From Trochalopteron elliotii (taxonomy: Eukaryota > Chordata > Aves > Passeriformes > Leiothrichidae), in assembly GCA_024734555.1 (NCBI GenBank), contig JANPWX010000077.1, forward strand, positions 5,081,080-5,145,079: a stretch of DNA of 64,000 nucleotides, read 5' to 3'. This document shows positions 12,701 to 26,745 of the stretch, piece by piece. The notes beneath the pieces were generated by a model. The model was given only the letters and a program-made list of their open reading frames with translations, was not told the origin of the DNA and did not search any database. How positions within the stretch are numbered: position 1 is the stretch's first letter; the number at the start of each line of letters is the position of its first letter. The translations under genes were made by a program, and so were the position numbers.

Positions 12701-15700
12701 AGCTTCTTGAAACCTCCTGTTATATAAAGAATCCTTTCAAATAGAGTAACATCTCAGCAAACCTATATTAAAATCCTCACTACAATTTTTTTTTTTTTAT
12801 TCCTATAAACACACTGCACCCTAAGACTGAAACTATCAGCACAATGCAAGTCTAGAGCAGAGTTCTGAAAGACAGGACAGGATTATTTTCAGCTCACACC
12901 AATAATTAACTGTGAGCCAAAATGTTCTCTAGCCCTGAGATCCACTGATGTGGAACTGTCCAAGTCTGTTACATTCTCCTTTCTGAAACATTATGGCCAC
13001 AGCCAGGCTGACAATTAGAAATGGTCCTTCATCTGTGTGAATGCCCATTCTTAAGCCTGGGAAATGCCTGGGAGATTGAGAGCTGCTCTGCCAAAATAAT
13101 GAGAAGGAATGCAGTTTAAAAGAGCTGAAATCCAGTGCCTAGGAAAATTCTGTTATTACATAATTTACTAGTACTTTATAATTGTAACATGCAATAACTA
13201 TTAAGTCCTTGAGAAATGCATAGAAATAGGCAAGAGAGAGGTAATATTTAGGCTTTTACACATTCAGACTGATGATGGATGTTCACATTAAGAAATGCCT
13301 CCTGTAAGGCATCAAAACCAACTCTCTCAGGGCAGCTACAACACTATATTTAACAAACACTGTTCTTTTGTGTCAAACATCCTTAACAAGGCCATTTCCT
13401 TCTCTGTACATGAAGCTTTAACAATATGAGAGCAATAATAAAAGGCTACAGTCATTTTGCATAACATCAGTAAACAGATAGATTATTATATTTGTACTTT
13501 AAGCCTGTAATTAGAAACCAAGACTGCTTTCACCAGGGTCAGTGAGAATTTCATCAGGACTGGTGCTCATACTCAGAAAGGGAAGAAGTGCTGTGGCATG
13601 AGCAGCTAAAATCCATCCAATATTTTGCTGTCCCCCAAAATGGAACTGAAGTATCAGTTTGGATACTTCATTTGTACCAGCACTAGCCTGTGCTTGGTGG
13701 AACAGCAGCCACAGCATGAGATGTTATTGTGGAAAATAACAATAACATAAAAATAATGTTAAGCACCACTAAATAATTAATCTAACACAGCTGATTGCAC
13801 ATTCTGGAGCCACATAATTCTGGTACATGAAGGATGTCAAGATCATGACTTTTTTATCTTAAAGACACGTATGAAATCACCTCTCATCTTATTTACACTT
13901 TGGTCTTCTCTAAATGTTATATTTTCAAAACTCAATTTTAGCAAAATAACATAAGTGATTCTAAACAAATGGTATAATTTTATTGACATTTGACCAATTA
14001 AAATACATTTGTAATCAATGTTACAAAAAGAGCTTTAAGTAAAATGACCTATCTCCAACTACTAATTTTTTAATCCTTCATCTTAAAATATTTACTACAT
14101 AAATGACAAGCAGGGTCAAAGCAAATTGCACTTTATAAACTCAAGTTTAAGACATCAAACAAGAATTCATAAACCCATTACAAATGAAAATGCTTAACTT
14201 CAGTTTGCTCCATCCCTGGTCTACCCTATGGAGATAAGAAGAAAAGACTGCAATTTTAATTGGTCCAATAAAGTTGGCTTGTATTATGGTAAAGGAACAT
14301 AAAAGCTAGATCAAAGCCAGCCTGCCTAACGGGCCTGTCAATAACAACACTGAGACAGCAGCAGCAGCCCCTGCAGCACAGCAGTCGACATCAGGAATGC
14401 AGGTTGCCATTTGCAAGGCAATCTTTAAGCACCTCTGTTTATTGGTTTGCAAAGACCTTCCTCAGCTCAAGTTACATCAATGTTAAGCACCCTTTATAGA
14501 CATAGGAGAAAGGAGAATGCATGGAAAGAGTAGAGAGAAAAACAAATATCATTTCTTTCCTTGTGTGTAAATGTTGAAATGGAGTTTCCAGCTTTCCTTG
14601 CCATAAATTCTTCCTTTCATTTTTTAATCAAGTTCTGAAGGATTTTATTACACTTTGTGCTATCTGCTGGTTCTGTCTTGTTTTACAATGATTTACAAGT
14701 GAAAGTTAAAAACAAAGTAAGATGGCAATATATCCCTGGCAGGTAAGTAGGAAAAGGAGTGTATTTGAACACCACAAATGTTTCCTTCATTCTGAAATAA
14801 AGAGAAAGCTTTGTACATGATGTACCTCTTCATGTCTGTCAGTGAGGTCATCTCTTTATTGGCTTAATCTCATTTCTAAGAACAAATTCGGCTCTGAACT
14901 TGGAAGTAGACCCGCCTGCAGACTTCAGAGATACTCTGAATCAGCCCTGGAAATCTCCCTGCTGCAGGAGTCTCTGCATCCACATACCCAAAGAATTTGT
15001 AAAATCCCTGTTCCCAAAGCATGGCAGCACCTCATAACACTGATATAGAAGTACTGCAGTTTTCATTTTACTGGTGGGCAAAATATTTTCAGAGAAGCTA
15101 CCTTCTCCTAGGTCAGGGAGGAATTCTGCAGCAGAGCAGTAAAGCAAAGCTAAACTGGGAATGTCCCAGGTGAGCAATTTTGCTAATGAATTTGTAAAAA
15201 TGGCTGAACCCTCTACCTTGTGTGCTCTCGGCACAGATTAGCTGCTGGGAACCTGTCTTCCATATGGCAGAACTAAGTCCAGCTTGAGATGTGAGGGATG
15301 CAGCCAGACTTCTAAGGCTTTGTCTCCACTGGTAAATAAAGCCAGGCCAGAAACCAGCCTCAAACACTGGACCCATTGTTGCCCTCATCAATTCATTATA
15401 GCCTTGCTCCTACATCCATTTTGGACTATTCAAAGCAGCTTCCTACATGATACTTTTTCTCCCAAGAGAACTAGTCCTGAGCTGACACTGACTAGACCAA
15501 TCCACAGCTATCATTGACTCAACATTTAGACAAAGCCTCGTTGACCAGTTCCAGCTTGATAAACAGCTTTCTACTCTGTAAGACACAATTTTGAGGATTG
15601 TCTCCTCCCTGTCCTAAAGTGCCCAAACACAACAAAGTTCTTGATTGTATTATAAGCCCCATCAATATTAATAGAGTCTCCTTGAAGACTTCTCACCTAC

Positions 15701-16308
15701 AAATGTATACATTTCTCTGCTGCAAAATACATTTAGTTTTTTTTCCCTTATGGAAAATTTAAGTCACATTCCAAAACTCTTCTTATATGGTTTCAGCAGT
15801 CATGCCCCATGCTTGATTGTTGCTCAACTGCTGTAAGCAGCTGTAGCATGATTAGCAAGGAGCTCTTTCCAGTCCCCAATCCAGAAGACATGCTACAGCT
15901 CCTGCAAGGCTGCACTCTACACATATACAATCCCCACATGGCAGTTTCCTTGTGAAGAAAAGCTGTGCTTGCTGTCTTGGTAGGAGAAAGAGCAAATTCT
16001 AATCAAAGGATGATCTGGGTAATTGGTAGGTTAGGACTTCAGCCTGCACCAAAGCATGCAAAAGAAGAGTGAATGCAGCCTTATAAAGCTCAACATATGG
16101 AAAAGTCTGGTAAAGCAACCACAAGGAGAAGCAATAAGCTCTCACTTTGTGTGAGAAACTAGATCTTATTTGTAGCATACATATTTATATCCATTTCAGA
16201 GGCAGTTTGTGCAGTGCTCTCAGAGCTCCAGATTAGCTTCTTTTAGAAACAAAAACTGTGCTTGTTATCTGTTTCTTCTTTGGTTTGGCATCACTGTGAT
16301 GATTTATC

Positions 16309-16338
16309 TTATTATTATTATTACTATTATTATTATTT
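16309..16338 (+). repeat. (ATT)n microsatellite
   Basis: About nine ATT/TTA units with one C interruption (TTACTATT). Confidence 0.9.
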
Positions 16339-16839
16339 TAATGATTACAGTTGCAGCCAATCCTCCATCATAACACAACAATGACATCAAAGGAGAACAA
16401 TAAGACGAATACAGAAGAGTGAGTGAGCATACAAATATCTTTCTGCTTTTTTTTGAAGTGACACCATTATTCAATCATTGAGAATCTACAAGGTGAAACT
16501 ACCAAAAGGATAGAACAACAGAACAGACATGGTGTTCGAGATTACCAAATGCAGGACAAAAAAAAAGTGGAGCAAAGGGAACTAAACACAGATGAACGTA
16601 ATGCAAAACCAAACCTCATGAATAAGTTGTTAAAGTGTGCAGAGTCCTAAGTGCATGAGCCAGCTTCAGCTAAAGTACACAAACAGAGCAGTCATCGGAG
16701 TTCTTCAACAGTCAAGTCACTTGGAAAAACACAAGCAGCTATAAATCAAACAAGCCACGTGCTTGTGGGCATATTTCACACAGAGGGTGCATTGAGATAG
16801 ACCTGCAAGGACATGATTACAATAGCCAAGAAACTGAGC

Positions 16840-16862
16840 TTTTTTTTTTTTTTTTTCTTTTT
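16840..16862 (+). repeat. Poly-T run
   Basis: Seventeen T, one C and five more T. Low-complexity tract without an attached element. Confidence 0.85.
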
Positions 16863-17957
16863 TAATGTTTGGAAAGCACCTAGAACTTTTCAATTGCTAC
16901 CCAAAAACATGTAATTACAATAATAACTGCAAATGTCTAAAGACTAAAAATGAACGCCAAGACAAAAACAAGAGAAAAAAAAATCAGGGTTAGCAGATAC
17001 GAGGCACTGGTCAAGGCACATAAGTATGTAATGCTGGAACACACTCAAAATCAATTCAAATTTTTATCTCTACTAGGCTGTTACATTGTTACATAAATAT
17101 GGAATGAACAATGACAGCCTCATTTCTACTTCTGGGTTGTGGGTGTTGATAACTGTATGATTCTGAGGGATAATTGTAGATTTGGGATAAGAAAGAGAAA
17201 GCAGGGAAAAATATTTACAACAAGAAATCACATGGTAGTCCCCAGAATAGTATATTGACCTGAAAGGAAAACTTGGCAGGGCATATTCTCATAATGAAAA
17301 CAGGGCAGATATCAGCAGACTCTGTTATTGTGGTACTGCTTAGAAAAAAAAACTACATTACAATGATTAAGTTCAAAACCAGAGGGACAAATGAGCTACA
17401 GGTATTAAAAAGATAATATAATCATTCAAGTTGTGTTAAACTATTTTCTCCATTGTTCATAAAGTGATTAAATCTTCCCAGACACAGCAATGAAAACCCT
17501 CCAGGAATCAAAAAGTGAGAAAAGTGATGTTCTGAATTACTAATGTCCTTCTTACCTATCACCTGAGTTCTGCTTCTGACCCCAGCCTAAACCAAAGGGC
17601 TGAAAATAATACATGTAGAGGCAACTTTCACTCTAGCACCAAGTAGAAGTCTCAGCTAATTTTTTACAAAACATTATACTCCTATAATTTACATTTTTGT
17701 ACGACAGTGTGCCATTTACAGCACTCATGCCGCAGATGGAAAACGTGTGTCTAACTCCTTGTTCAGACTAAGAGGATTTAAACCTTCATCTTTCACCTCC
17801 AAGGCACCTGCACCAATTTTTGGACTAGACAAGCTCTATCTTGTCCTTAGTCATCCACTGAAATAAGGAGTTTAAATCCTGTCATATTTAATTTAGTAAA
17901 AAAGCATTTCAACTGAATTCTAGCAGCCAGGCATCACCCAAATTGGCTGCACGTTAG

Positions 17958-17961
<4 letters not shown>

Positions 17962-17991
<30 letters not shown>
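17962..17991 (+). repeat. Poly-A run (A30)
   Basis: Thirty uninterrupted A. This is the longest homopolymer in the window. No retroposed gene body is recognisable immediately upstream (17600-17960), so this is annotated only as a homopolymer. Confidence 0.95.
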
Positions 17992-17993
<2 letters not shown>

Positions 17994-19384
17994 AACTTCA
18001 ACCAAAGCAACTAAACAAAGCTAGTTTAATTTTTCAATTAAAACTAAAATGCTCTGATCTATATTATATCACTCAGGGAGATACCACAAACTGGAGTACA
18101 AAACCTTCCCTTTGTTTAGAATGTTTTCTTCCTAGGGCCAAACTGTGGAGGTTACTCATCAAGATCTTAGAAGAAACCATGCCAAAACTATCACTAAAGT
18201 TCAGTAGTCAGTAACCTTCATCCATGTCCATTCCTCCAGGTCACAATGCTCTATCAAATCAACTTTGATCACTGAACTTTATTGCTTAGTTCTATCAAAG
18301 CATGACATATATAGCATGATAGATGAAAAAAAATCCCTGTACTTTTCTCATTTGTCATTCATATTTTAATCTGTTCACAGAACAGTAACTGTGGTCTGTG
18401 AGTCACAATAGTAACAGAAACATTCATGCCATCAACACTTGTAGATAGCCCATCTTATGAAACCACTAGCTCTAGAAATCTGAATAGGCAATACTTGGCA
18501 CATGCCTGGATGGCTAGGGGGAAAATTGGTGTGTACTAGAAAGCACTGTTTGTAATTCAAAGAAGCTTGGATATTTGTATTTGAAAAAAGTGAGCATTCT
18601 TTGTAATGTGGTGTTTCCAACAAAAATGGGTGCAATGTTTAATATAGTTTTAGGGTCCATTTTCTCTCCTCATTCTGTAGATTTCCACAAAAGGTGAAGA
18701 CTTCAATCTGACTCCACCAGAAAAGGCTAGTTTCTGAATTACAGCCAGAAAACCCATATGAGTTTGCCAAAAAAATAGAAAATTATCTTTATAGTCCAAA
18801 TATAACAGAAACTATGAGGTAAGTTCTGATAAATCCTATTACATGATCTCAAGTGATCTCTGGGTAATATGTAGCAGTCATGCTCATGCATGTTGTTTTT
18901 TATAATTTGTAGTAAATATTGTTTATGCGAACCAAAGAGTTTCTTTACTATGACCAAACCACACAATATCAGCAATGTTACTACACTGTTTGTTTTACTC
19001 TTGCTCTTCCATATCTTTCTTTTATCCATGAAAACAGCATACGCTTCATTTCTGTTTTCCTTTAACAAAACCCAGGCTTAACCCCAATTGTTGTCATGTG
19101 CCTTCATTTCAGTTGGTACTGATTTTGTTTTTCTTGGATCCAACAAAATCTAGGCATACTGAAACATAGCTTATTTCATGTCAAAATATATTGTGCTACA
19201 CATACTAGCTGATCAGGAGTTGCTTTCCCTAAATACTGAAAAGATTTCCTCTTGTTGTTTCAGGATACTTCTAAAACGCGTCTCTGAGCTTAGGGTTAGT
19301 GTTTGATTAATGCATGATTTCCTCTTTAAAATTAGAAACAGGAATCATGAGTGATGGTTAATAATTTTCATTTGCTCTTCTGCT

Positions 19385-19770
19385 CTGTTTTCCAAGCAGT
19401 CTAATTAAGGCCTGGTTCCCAAGCTTGATTAGGCTTCTTTTACATCTGACTGCAGTTTGCAGATAGTGCTTCCAGGCAGGAACTCATGCTTATTTGCAGT
19501 AAATGGAAACAATCTGGGAAGGAACAAGAAGACTGTTTGGGGTTGTTTTTTCCCCCCTCCTTTAATTAAAGAAATTGTAACGTCTCTTGCCGGAATCAAC
19601 AACATCATTTAAATATAAATGTCAGAAGTGGAGACACAGTAATGAGGCACCAAGTCACATTTGCTGAACGGCATGCTGTAGTCATGCCATTAGAGACAAC
19701 TGGTTCACACTTATACCAAGTCTGTGGGATTGCAGGGCACTCAGTCTATGCTGCCTGAATTTCACATGTA
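19385..19770. promoter_or_regulatory. Candidate conserved non-coding element
   Basis: About 385 bases differ in texture from the flanks: fewer homopolymers, mixed composition and dense homeodomain-type cores (TCTAATTAAGG, CTTGATTAGGC, CCTTTAATTAAAG). No open frame explains it and no repeat family fits. Conservation cannot be seen from one sequence; the call is an inference from motif density. Confidence 0.25.
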
Positions 19771-22700
19771 CCATGGAAGCTGTAAAAGGTCTGTACACAC
19801 ATTCAAGTTAGTCATTATTTCTCTGACCTGGTGCTTCCTGAGGATACTGAACACTGCTGCATCCTAGCAGTGGGGAAGATGTCTTTCCTGCTGACTAACA
19901 GCTATCCCAACAGCAATTCCTAAAACAAATTCCTATGTTACTACCACGCAATACAATACATGAGGCTACATGTGATACCCAAACTGTGTTTCAATTATTT
20001 GCCCAGTCCTCAGAAAAAAAGAGAGTTTCCCCTCCCTACTCCCACCGTAAAGTGACAGGACACATCCATTTGGTGATTCCATGGACTTGTCCTTTTTCCC
20101 TGCAGTGACATGGTTCTCCAGTCAGGTGATCCCTTCCATCAGACAGTCTTCTCAGAAAGTGGTGTCTCTTTGTTCCCTGCACTCCTCTGATTCCATCATG
20201 GTATAATGCTCCTGCTACTTACTAAAAGCTGTTTGCCAGTGATGGTGTATGCAATATGTCAGGACCTCTACCATGATTTTAGTTACATGTATCTTGTTCT
20301 GACAGGCATGATTTCTATATTCTTGTTAATCCTGCATGGGGTTGTTTTGTTTTTGGTTGATTTTTTTGTTGTTTTTTTGGGTTTTTTGTTTTTTGCTTTA
20401 ATGTAGTATTTTAAGACAGGTGCTATAAGTTGACTCAGTGAAGAAAACTTAATATAAGCGCTTTTTTTTTTCCCCTAAAGGTACATGTTTGTAGGATAAA
20501 TGCACTTTAAAATAGTTCTATTGGTCACCATGCATTAAAAGTATTATTAGCAAAGGAAAATCCCAAAATTTGCAGATGCTAGATATGTGATTCAGCATCT
20601 CTTACTACTTGTTATAGTTTCATGCTGTAAATCTGATGAGCTTTTGGCATAAATGAAATTAAACATTGTCAGTATTAAAGTGGATTGAGATTGGTACAGT
20701 GTCCATTTATGTTACCTAAAGGGGTGGTCTGTACAGAAAATCTAGAATATGTCCTTTCTAGTGATTGAAGCAGATTGGGATAGATTCTGAGGCACCACAT
20801 CACAGAGGCAGCTCAATTCATGCCAGCTTCTACAGTCTTATACAACATGAAGTGTAGAGCAACTTAAAATGAGCTTTTAGGACCCTCATTTTATATACAG
20901 AGCTTCAGCTTCAAAATAGTTTGCCTGACCATGTTCTCTTTACTACCAAGTTACTATTACACACAGTTCTAACGAACAACAGAGGAAAGCCTTAGGTTTC
21001 CCACTTTCTCCCTGAGGCTATGGTAAGAGTAGTCCCAGAGAAGGAGGAAAATCAGGACCCTGTTTTCCCTGCAGTTTGTACATTTGATCCAGTAGGACAA
21101 GCCATAAGCCAGTACACAGGACAGTATTGACTGAAGGAGCAAACTCTCCTTTCTTCTTAACAGGATACAGACTGAACTATTTCTTGTTTTTCATCTCCCA
21201 TTATCTGAACTGAACTCAGGGCTGATGAATGAGGAAGGTTTAAGTGTATCTAAGAGATGAATCCTCTTCTTGACTTCAGTGAAGCATAAATGAAGTATGA
21301 ATTACTCAGTTGGGCACTCAGATTTCTCTCCCAGGTAAAGGTCATATTCAGGGACTGTGTTTCTTTCTCTTAGAAAAATAAGAATAAAATACAGTAGAGT
21401 AGAATTATTTTTTTATGTTTTTTGTGTAACTTCTCTTTTAATAAATAAATACATATTGTTTAAATTTATTTCTATTAAAAGTACAATAAAATGTGATTTT
21501 ACAAATATGAAAACTATAGAGCTATTTCACTCTATTTGTGCATAGAAGAACAAATTTTATTACATGTCTTCATATTTATCAACTTATTTTGGTTAAAGAA
21601 CAACATGACTACCATGACAGGGCTATATTTTAGAAAGGAGAACAAATGAAATAGGAAATTAAGTTCTTCTTGTACTGGAAGGGGAAATTAAATGAAAAAG
21701 CAGTTGTTAAACATTTTGGGTGACTTGCTGAAAGATTAATAAATTATGTTATTTTGTTCAGAACTTACATTTGCCATCTTAATGTCTAAGTAGTTTTCCA
21801 GCTAAGATTTTGGGGTGTATTTGGAGAAAATAAACCATCTGGCTTTTGAGTGACTCAAATACATAAGTTCTAAGCAGCAAAGATGTTACATACTTTGTCA
21901 GTACACGTCACACACTTCAGTCTTCTTCTCTTTAACAGACATAAATTCAAGATTACATTTTATGCTTTGTTATTAATCTACTTGATTCTCTTTACATCAC
22001 TAAGCCATAAGTAGAAAATGTTTGTTATATCTGAAAGAAGACTGTGTTCCTAGTTTTGTTTTGGTCCTTTGATATGTAAGAACTTCATTCATTTAAACTA
22101 AGTATTTTATCATAGAGCTTGGCACATCAGTTAGGATTGGTACTGGGGCGAGGCTGTTAATTTTGTTTCTTAATAAAATTACCCAACACTTCTCATTATA
22201 AAGCCTGTTTTCAGCTGTGTATCACTTTGCCAAACCTTAAATGTTTGGGCTGAAATTTTCCATGCCAGGTGTCTGCCTGAGGCAGAAATATTTCAGGAAG
22301 TTTCATCCAAAATGGTACAGCTGTTTCTGAGAATAAGGCTAAAGAAAATCTGTTGTTTAGTAATGTTGAAAAAATACTGGCAACCTTTTCCTGGAGAAGT
22401 CCAAGTGTTTTTATGTGGAAAGTAAAAGTTTGAAGTCTGGAGTTGCAGGAAAATGGAGAGGGGGAAGCTGACTTTCTGTCAGTGATGTATGTCTGCATAG
22501 AAATATTTGCATTTGAATTTTTCAGAAGTCAACCTTTTTAAGATATTCAGCAGGGATTTGTAGGCTCAGTGTCTTGGACACTGATCTCTGCTGAAATGCC
22601 TTTACTTGTTTCTCTTTTACACTTCCTGTAGCTAAACTCAGCCAACAAGAAACATTACAGCAAGAGACTTTTGGAGCACTTAGGCTACGTAAAGCAGAAC

Positions 22701-22829
22701 CTAAATTCAGGCATTATGGCTCCATGAAAGGGGGTCCTCACTGAGTATGACACAGTCCCTCATTACACTTTCTGCTCACCCAAAAGTGCATGTACTTTCC
22801 TGATGGAAGAAAACTAGAACTACAGAGGA

Positions 22830-23430
22830 CAGCTTGAGCCTCCCTGGTGACTCTTTCATCCATCCGTGCAGGATGTGGACACAGGAAGGGACACTGAAAA
22901 AATGTGGGTACTGGTTACTTGGACATGGAAGCTGTAGGAGCAGCTGGAGCTGTCTGTGGACAACCAGCTACACACTGGCAGGCCACAGGGTGAGAAAAGC
23001 AGACCTGCCATGGAGCCTGGGAGGGGATGTGGAGTGTGGAAAGCATGGGGATACAGGGACTGAAAGCCATGCAAAAAACAAGGTAAGGAGAACTAGAGGA
23101 GAAATGTGGCAAAATTGGGAGGAATATGGTGAGGGGAAAAAAAATGGAAAAAAGTAAAAGGAAACAGAATAGGATAATAGCAGGGAAAGAAGCTTGCTGG
23201 AGGGAAGAGGTTAGAGCGAGAGCTGGAAAACTCATCCTGAACATGGAGAACAGAAGAGATGGGTGATGGAGATTAAGTATAGAGACAGGCCTGGAGCAAA
23301 GGGAATCTTGGACTAGGTGCCAAAAGCAGGAGAGTGGCACACAGGCATGGCAAAAGGCAGCAGACTCAGAAGGATGGGATAGAAAGAGCTGTAGATGCTC
23401 AGCAGCGTTTTCTTCTGAAGGAAATCCAGG
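22830..23430 (+). repeat. Purine-rich strand-asymmetric tract
   Basis: The + strand is dominated by A and G for about 600 bases, especially 23040-23230. Overlapping open frames on both strands here (107, 72 and 141 codons) follow from this skew. No repeat family is recognised. Confidence 0.5.
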
Positions 23431-23993
23431 TCCAGCCTGCAGATGGACTGATGGTTACTGCATGTGACAGTAAAATTCAAAGAGACAGGACATAAACTAA
23501 AGTACCATCTCACAACTAATCTACTTAATCATTATTAATTATATTCCCTGAGAGTTTTGGTCTCAATGCCAGTCTCACAGACCATCCCCAGTTTAGAGCT
23601 AGCACAAGCCACAGATTGCTCTCAGTTGTTGCAATATATGAAGGCAGCCTCCACAGACATAAAAGAACATTTGGTTACATGGATGCAAATTGTGCCATGC
23701 ATACACCCAGAACCAGAGAATGGGCCTTGGTTCACATTATTTACTAATATAGACGTTGCCTGAAGCTATAACTGTACTGCTGAATGAAAAAGGGCCAGGG
23801 AATGACTCAAGTACTGAAGTGCTGATTGCTCATGTAGATTAAGAGTTAGCTCACTCACAGTCTCCGTTTTGGACCTCTAAGCCTAGGAAATGTCTATTTC
23901 AGAGTGGTCTTTGGTAGCATGAATGCCAGCAACTTTGTGTCGCTTTGTTTAGGACTCTTTTTACTTGGTGCTTCTCAAAATGAATCCACTGTC

Positions 23994-24046
23994 AAAAAAT
24001 AAAATAAAATAAAATTTAAAAAACAAACAAACAAACAAACAAACAA
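23994..24046 (+). repeat. (AAAAT)n followed by (AAAC)n
   Basis: About four AAAAT units, a short TTT break, then about seven AAAC units. Compound A-rich microsatellite. Confidence 0.9.
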
Positions 24047-26284
24047 AAAGAGATGAGTACAACTGAAGTTAACAACACTGTCAGTAAAAATAATTACTGT
24101 TTTACAGATTCAATATTATGGTGCTGTTTTGACTAAAAACGTTGGATTGATAAGGGAAAGGCTTATGAAAATAAGAAGTAAAACCAAAGTAATCCCAAGT
24201 GTACATTTTAACAGACAAAACCCAGACTCTTTTTTTGCTAGAAACAGAGGAAATCAAGGCACATATCAACAGGTATTGTGCAGTGACAAAGTATCCTTTC
24301 AGCCCTGGACAGCACACCACAGGTGACATATTGTACCAGCTTTTGTAAATTGCGACCTTAAAACATAGCTAGGTATATCAACACCTGCTTAGCTGATCTT
24401 GTATTAAATCCAGGTAGAAGCTGTCAGAACTTCATTGCAGTGTGGGCAGGCCTATGCAGGAACTGAGGAGTGGCCTGTGCAAGCAATTATGGCAAACTAA
24501 GTCAGTGTGGAAAATGTTCGGCCCACACTCCTCTTTTTGCCCACTGATATGAAGAACGTTTGGCAGATCAAAGCTAATATTAGGGGATGAATACCGATGG
24601 GTTTTTTAGTAGATTGGATCTCGCAGACCTGGCGAAAGAATATATACTGTGTTCCTGAAAGCACAGGTACAGAAAAAAATGCCAGAGGGCATAGAGGAAA
24701 TGATACATGTCAATACAAATAACTATAACTCTGGGTGAAATTCCAGTCCATGAACTTCATTAATTTGGTGGTAACTTGCCAGACTGCAAATCCCACCAAC
24801 AGAAATGTAATAAGCAATAAAACAGAGGATTCAGTCACTCTCTGCTGAGCTTCTCTTCTTTGTTCCCACTATTCCTTTAAGCCACAGTTAACCTACATAT
24901 CTATATCCTCATCCTGAGCTGTTATCATGAAGTTTCACCTTATACTATAAAGATATTAGACAAAATGCACAACCTTTTGAAGACTTCAGCAATGCTCAAA
25001 AGAAAAATTAATGCTGCATTTAATACATGTACCAGCCGAGATCAGTAATTTAAATATGTAAATACAAAGCTATACACATTGTGATTCATGAAAGCTGCAC
25101 CAAACCTAGAATAAGCTCTGAAACATATGTGTATCCATTTAAAATTTGGTGCAAGCTAAGGCTCTCCATTGATCATCTCAGGAGGAGAATATATACTGGG
25201 AGCTGGCAGAGTAAAAGGAAGGTCATGGAAGTTGAGAAAAGAAATACATGAGTGTTGTTTAGATGATATGCAAAAGAGTCAGCTGGTTGCTCCCTTGTTT
25301 TCCATGGCTTGCACTAGCAAGATAAGCAGACTAACAGCCATAGCACTAAATTAAACCCATATATGAAGGTAATAATATAAGTGTTTGAAAGTTTACTTTG
25401 CCACAGCCCTAAAATAGATTCTTCATAGTAGAGTAAATCTATGACTTACTAATTATTTCCAGTCACCAGGTCCTGGTTGCTAAGAGTTTCAAAGGAAAAT
25501 TATGAACATTCTCAAGGAAAACAACAATGAAAGTATCAATGAATAAGAACTTCTAAAATTCAGGACATTTACCAAAAAGAAAAATGACCTTTCAGTTCAT
25601 CAAGTTTGTCTTTCGTGCTGTTGCAGACATACATACCATAGGATATCCTTCATGAACTTTTGAAGTTGCATTTACAGAATGTCTGAATCTCTGATATATT
25701 CTATGTGTCATGTGCCTTTTCTAGTACTGGATGACATTGCTATGATTAATTAGCACATCCTGCCTTCCCTCTTGGGAAGACATCTTGCGATGATAACGGG
25801 AATTATTAGAATCTTTTTCCTTCAGGTTTGTCAGTCTGTCAGCTCTGCCTGGATTATTTAACTGTGTTGCCAATGCCTCATTTTGTATGACACGCACTTT
25901 ATCAACAAAGCACAAATTAAAAGATGCAATAAAACCACTCTCATGCACATTTCTTACACTTCTTGAGGAGCCTTTGTAAATACATTTTTTCCCTTTTCAA
26001 CACTACAAGTTTAATTTTCTTAACTGATTCCTCTTCAAATTCTTAACTTTATTCCTTAATCTCTGACAGTTTAACTACAACCTCCCTAACTTAGTCCACA
26101 TACTACTGTTCTCATTCCTCTTCCCTGTTTCTTTCTGTGCACATTTCTGCCTTCTTGCATTCCTTTATCCATAGACAAGTACCAAAATTAGGTATTGATT
26201 TTCTACAATTCTATTTCAGCCTTTTCTCATCATTTTGCAATATCTAGTTATCAGTTCAGATATTTTACCCCAAGTTATTAATAG

Positions 26285-26745
26285 TGAACAGTCACAGATG
26301 GTTCAGAGCATCCTGAATTGGAAGGGACCCACAAGGATCATCAAAGTCCAACTCCTGGACCTGTATTGGACAGCCCCAAGAAACACACTATGTTTTAAAG
26401 TGTTTATTCAAACTCTTCTTGCACTCTGTCAGGTTTGGTGCTTGGGACCACTTCCCTGGGGAGCCTGTTCCAGAGCTCAACCACTCTCTGGGTGAAGAAC
26501 ATTTTCCTGATATCCAGCCTAAACTTCCCCTGATACAACATTGTGCCTTTCCCATAGGTCCTATTACTGGTCACCAGGAAGAAGGGATAGCTGCCTCCCC
26601 TGGCCACAGTGAGATTCCCCCCACAGTCCCCTCTTCTCCAGGCCGAACAAATCAAGTGAATTCAGCTGCTCTTCATACAACTTCTCCTTCACCATCTTAA
26701 TGGATCTTTTTTCAATGATCTCTAATAGGTTAATATCCTTGTCTA
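26285..26745 (-). mobile_element. CR1 LINE 3' end (antisense)
   Basis: Read on the + strand, this is the reverse complement of a CR1 3' region. Blocks such as TTGGAAGGGACCCACAAGGA and GATCATCAAAGTCCAACTCC open the match. Then come CTTCCCTGGGGAGCCTGTTC, GGTGAAGAACATTTTCCTGA and TCTTCTCCAGGC. The match fades near 26745 (CTCTAATAGGTTAATATCC). The 3' terminus is at the left, so the element was inserted in the minus direction and is 5'-truncated, as usual for CR1. Open frames of 86, 83 and 93 codons here belong to the repeat. Confidence 0.92.

Larger units (their letters stand above)
9706..19384. other. Unique AT-rich DNA, no gene recognised
   Basis: Nearly 10 kb without a recognisable exon or interspersed repeat. 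Simple repeats occur: an ATT microsatellite at 16309-16338, poly-T at 16840-16862 and a 30-base poly-A at 17962-17991. A 10-bp-stem inverted repeat (13721-13748) is within chance expectation. Short open frames are not protein-like. Confidence 0.55.
19771..26284. other. Unique AT-rich DNA, no gene recognised
   Basis: Contains a T/G-rich stretch (about 20335-20400), a purine-rich tract (about 22830-23430) whose minus strand is free of stops over 141 codons for compositional reasons, and adjacent AAAAT and AAAC microsatellites at about 23994-24046. No recognisable exon. Confidence 0.55.

Noticed and set aside
13721..13748. 10-bp-stem inverted repeat
   Set aside because: Within chance expectation for this window size.
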